64,000 nt of DNA from contig NZ_QPJU01000003.1 of assembly GCF_003337425.1 (NCBI RefSeq), positions 1 through 64,000 of the forward strand, written 5' to 3'. Source of the stretch: Extensimonas vulgaris (lineage in GTDB: Bacteria > Pseudomonadota > Gammaproteobacteria > Burkholderiales > Burkholderiaceae_C). The translations under genes were made by a program, and so were the position numbers. The notes below the pieces were generated by a model that worked only from the letters and a program-made list of their open reading frames with translations, ran no database searches and had not been told where the DNA came from. Shown here piece after piece: positions 61,997 to 64,000 of this stretch; the stretch's first letter is position 1, and the number at the start of each line of letters is the position of its first letter.

Positions 61997-62311
61997 TCAA
62001 CGCTGCAGCCGATAAGGCTCCTCGAACGCGCGGAAGTCCTGTTCGGCCAGCGCGCCGGCAATCCAGTCCTGCACGCCAGGCAGGGCACGCACGCGCTCGA
62101 CGTAGGCGGCAATGTGCGGTGGCACGGGCAGGCCGTAGGTGATGAGGCGCATGCACACCGGCGCGAAATACGCGTCTACGTTGCTGAAGTAACTCTGCAG
62201 TTGATGCGGCGTCAACAAGGCAATGCGTTGCAGAGGGGCTCCCAGAGTCTTCTCGAGCTTTGATCTTGTGTTTGGGCACGGCATCGGCCAAACGATCGAA
62301 TTTGATAGCAC
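61997..62311 (-). pseudogene. Glutathione S-transferase remnant (C-terminal part)
   Basis: About 60 residues match the C-terminal helical domain of a GST: YFSNVDAYFAPVCMRLITYG followed by LPVPPHIAAYVERVRALPGV and QDWIAGALAEQDFRAFEEPY. The usual N-terminal thioredoxin-like half and the first helical part are missing; the codons before QSYFSN are not GST-like. Upstream lies an F repeat and then AT-rich DNA, so the gene was probably cut by a recombination or insertion event. It is unlikely to be functional. Confidence 0.72.
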
Positions 62312-62347
62312 TCCAGCTAGGGCGCTAGGGGTGCAATTGACCTTTTA
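62301..62347. repeat. Short dispersed repeat F at the AT-rich junction
   Basis: TTTGATAGCACTCCAGCTAG, GGCGCTAGGGGTGCAATTGA and CCTTTTA. It stands just where high-GC sequence gives way to AT-rich DNA. Confidence 0.6.
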
Positions 62348-62783
62348 GAAAGTAGGGAAGGCATATGTGTGAGTTGCCAGTGGTTCACTAAGTCGGCGAA
62401 TCTGCGAATCAGATGGTTCGCTATGCGATACATTGAACCAAAAAACACCACGCACCAAGATTCCGTGCTAGGATTAATAAATCAACGGGATCGGTAATAC
62501 AGAAAACAAACCGCGCGATCCAAAAAATTCAGTTAGTAAATAGGTGAAAACCCTAGTCTATTATGCGTGAGCAGGAGTGGCTAGCTTTCTCTTGAAGCAT
62601 GTGCATTGTTCGCGCTGGGCTACGTATTGTTTTAAGAATATGCTGTGGAAAAATAGCGAAAAATTTTAGATCGTAGAGAAGGTTTCGTGGGATTTTTTTG
62701 GCTTTGAGTTGAAATCTTTGCGTTACTTTGCTGGGATAACTCTGTAAGCTTTACTTTTAAAATGAAGGCTATAGAAGTGAAAA
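62348..62783. other. AT-rich gene-free region
   Basis: About 430 bases without a credible gene, much richer in A and T than all DNA to the left. It probably holds the promoter and leader of the IclR gene. I see no clear terminal repeats, tRNA or integrase that would name it as a mobile element. Confidence 0.6.
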
Positions 62784-63539
62784 ATGAAAGATCGTCAATT
62801 TGTTAATGCGTTGGCGCGTGGCCTCGAGTTGCTTAAATGTTTTAATCCTAACGATCAGTATGTAGGAGTAAGCGAGCTCGCCCGCCGCACTGGCATTCCA
62901 AAGCCGACAGTGTCACGACTAGCCGGTACGTTGAGTAAACTCGGTTATTTAGAATACTCAGATTCGTTGGGTAAATACAGCCTAGGAATTGGGGTGTTGG
63001 CTTTAGGCCACGCAAAAATCGCGAATTTAGATGTCAGATCTGCTGCAAGACCATTGATGGAGGAATTGGCGGAGTATTCCCAAATTTCAGTTTCCATAGG
63101 AATGCGCCATGAACTGAGCATGATATATGTCGACACCGTGCGCAGCAGTGCTCCAATTAGTTTGCAAAGAGGAATAGGCGCACGACTTCCAATTGGGACG
63201 ACATCCATAGGGCGAGCTTATATCTGTGGAGCATCAGACGAAGAAAGAAATGAAATCTTCGAGGGTCTGCAAGCAAAAAATAAGGAGGACTGGGTAAAAA
63301 TCAGGGATGGCATTAGAGAAGCTCTCAAAGACTACGCAAAATATGGTTTTTGTATATCGATAGGTGATTGGGTGACTGATATATGGGCTGTCGGTGTGCC
63401 TTACAAAAGCCCTGATGGAAAGTTATTGTCATTTAACTGCGGCGGCCCCGCGTTTATGCTGAAAGAGGAGAGGCTTAGAAATGATATCGGCCCACGGCTG
63501 CTTGAAATGGTAAACAAAATAAAAACTATTTACAAATAG
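62784..63539 (+). CDS. IclR-family transcriptional regulator
   Basis: 251 residues. The N-terminal winged helix is VSELARRTGIPKPTVSRLAG followed by TLSKLGYLEYSDSLGKYSLG. The C-terminal effector domain has GMRHELSMIYVDTVRSS, RLPIGTTSIGRAYI and GDWVTDIWAVGVPYKSPDGK. IclR proteins govern catabolism of aromatic and carboxylic acids, so it may control neighbouring catabolic genes outside the window. Codon use is AT-rich, in contrast to genes before 62 kb, so it was probably acquired by transfer. Confidence 0.92.
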   Translation: MKDRQFVNALARGLELLKCFNPNDQYVGVSELARRTGIPKPTVSRLAGTLSKLGYLEYSDSLGKYSLGIGVLALGHAKIANLDVRSAARPLMEELAEYSQISVSIGMRHELSMIYVDTVRSSAPISLQRGIGARLPIGTTSIGRAYICGASDEERNEIFEGLQAKNKEDWVKIRDGIREALKDYAKYGFCISIGDWVTDIWAVGVPYKSPDGKLLSFNCGGPAFMLKEERLRNDIGPRLLEMVNKIKTIYK

Positions 63540-63675
63540 AATTTAAACTAAAATGAGCTGTGATCCAGTTCCATGTGTCCCAAAGGAGGTGCTTCCCAGA
63601 TTAAATGCATTTGTAAGACACGCAATTTTTTAGCTTAGTGTTTAGTATTCGATATTAATTAAATTAGGAGATATT

Positions 63676-64000
63676 ATGAGAAAAATGTTTTTAAAAGGTG
63701 TAATTGGTAAAGCTGCCCTTTTCATTTGTGCGTGCGCTTCTGCTCAAAGTTCGGTTCAGGTGGCAGGTGTTCTTGATGTTTATGCTGGATCAATGCGTTT
63801 TGCTGGGGACGCAGCCAGAGTTAGTGCCGTTGGGAGCGGAGGTCTTACAAGTTCATGGTTTGGCTTGCAAGGTTCTGAAGACCTGGGAAATGGAATCAAG
63901 GCTAATTTTTCGCTGACGAGTTTTGTCAGAATGGATACTGGTGAGCCAGGACGATTTACAAATGATCCATTTTTTTCAAGATCTTCTAATGTGGGGTTGT
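63676..64000 (+). CDS. Outer-membrane porin, Gram-negative type (partial)
   Basis: Open to the window edge, 108 residues visible. MRKMFLKGVIGKAALFICAC is a signal sequence ending near ASA/QSS, followed by the porin beta-strand start VQVAGVLDVYAGSMRF and LTSSWFGLQGSEDLGNGIKA, typical of trimeric porins in Burkholderiales. It forms a channel in the outer membrane. AGGAG lies eight bases before the ATG. It is AT-rich like the IclR gene and is likely linked to the same catabolic function. Confidence 0.9.
   Translation, partial: MRKMFLKGVIGKAALFICACASAQSSVQVAGVLDVYAGSMRFAGDAARVSAVGSGGLTSSWFGLQGSEDLGNGIKANFSLTSFVRMDTGEPGRFTNDPFFSRSSNVGL

Overview
The window looks like a chromosomal segment of a high-GC betaproteobacterium, most likely of the Comamonadaceae (Burkholderiales). 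The signs are a Bug/TctC-type binding protein, a PhaM-like PHA granule protein, the tsaB-rimI-UDG-like arrangement, a two-part pntA, and many copies of a short dispersed repeat with an AAGCGCTnnnAGCTAT core that I associate with this family. The genus cannot be fixed from the sequence alone.

Layout. 1-393: the 3' end of a 23S rRNA gene, the 5S gene and a strong terminator. 465-4052: a 178-bp repeat, a COG0523 metallochaperone GTPase, a DksA/TraR-type zinc-finger protein, a periplasmic copper chaperone and PhaM. 4127-13884: a long minus-strand block with an acyl-CoA synthetase, a complete branched-chain/aromatic-acid type ABC importer (livG, H, M, K, F), a PaaK-like CoA ligase and a TctC receptor. 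A Crp/Fnr regulator diverges from it at 14060. 14.8-25.3 kb: a Ser/Thr-rich unknown protein, a pseudouridine synthase, a GH15 glucoamylase-like protein, a TauE/SafE permease, ybeY-phoH, ruvA, a lysyl-endopeptidase-like lipoprotein and ruvB. 25.5-30.2 kb: a minus-strand operon (unknown membrane protein, SDR reductase, two FolB-family proteins, ttcA, a DUF4136 lipoprotein, a histidine phosphatase). 30.2-41.4 kb: MidA-like methyltransferase, class II aldolase, dadA with an Lrp regulator, pntAA-pntAB-pntB-fadD, mtnN and corA.

41.8-49.4 kb is the most unusual part. It holds an AdoMet decarboxylase, a secreted FAD amine-oxidase-like protein, a membrane-embedded spermidine-synthase-like protein, a DUF350 membrane protein, a double DUF4178/zinc-ribbon protein and an SPFH/SHOCT protein. 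Together they suggest a polyamine-linked membrane system. In this genome it is broken up by a VapBC toxin-antitoxin pair and two miniature inverted-repeat elements, and the SPFH gene carries a one-base homopolymer frameshift. 49.5-53 kb has an HPP membrane protein with a TetR regulator and twin operators, then a five-haem cytochrome c that joins a three-haem dehydrogenase-type part to a TsdA-like part. 53.2-62 kb is housekeeping (UDG-like protein, rimI, tsaB, M48 protease, three Hsp20 genes, dacB, trxC, cca). From about 62.2 kb the composition drops sharply to AT-rich DNA: a GST gene is cut off, and an IclR regulator and a porin follow, which looks like an acquired segment.

Six families of small non-coding repeats run through the window. 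Five have matched lengths and inverted ends (178 bp x5, 166 bp x2, 159 bp x2, 117 bp x2, 77 bp x2), and one is a short element with at least eleven copies. No transposase, CRISPR array or tRNA gene was seen.
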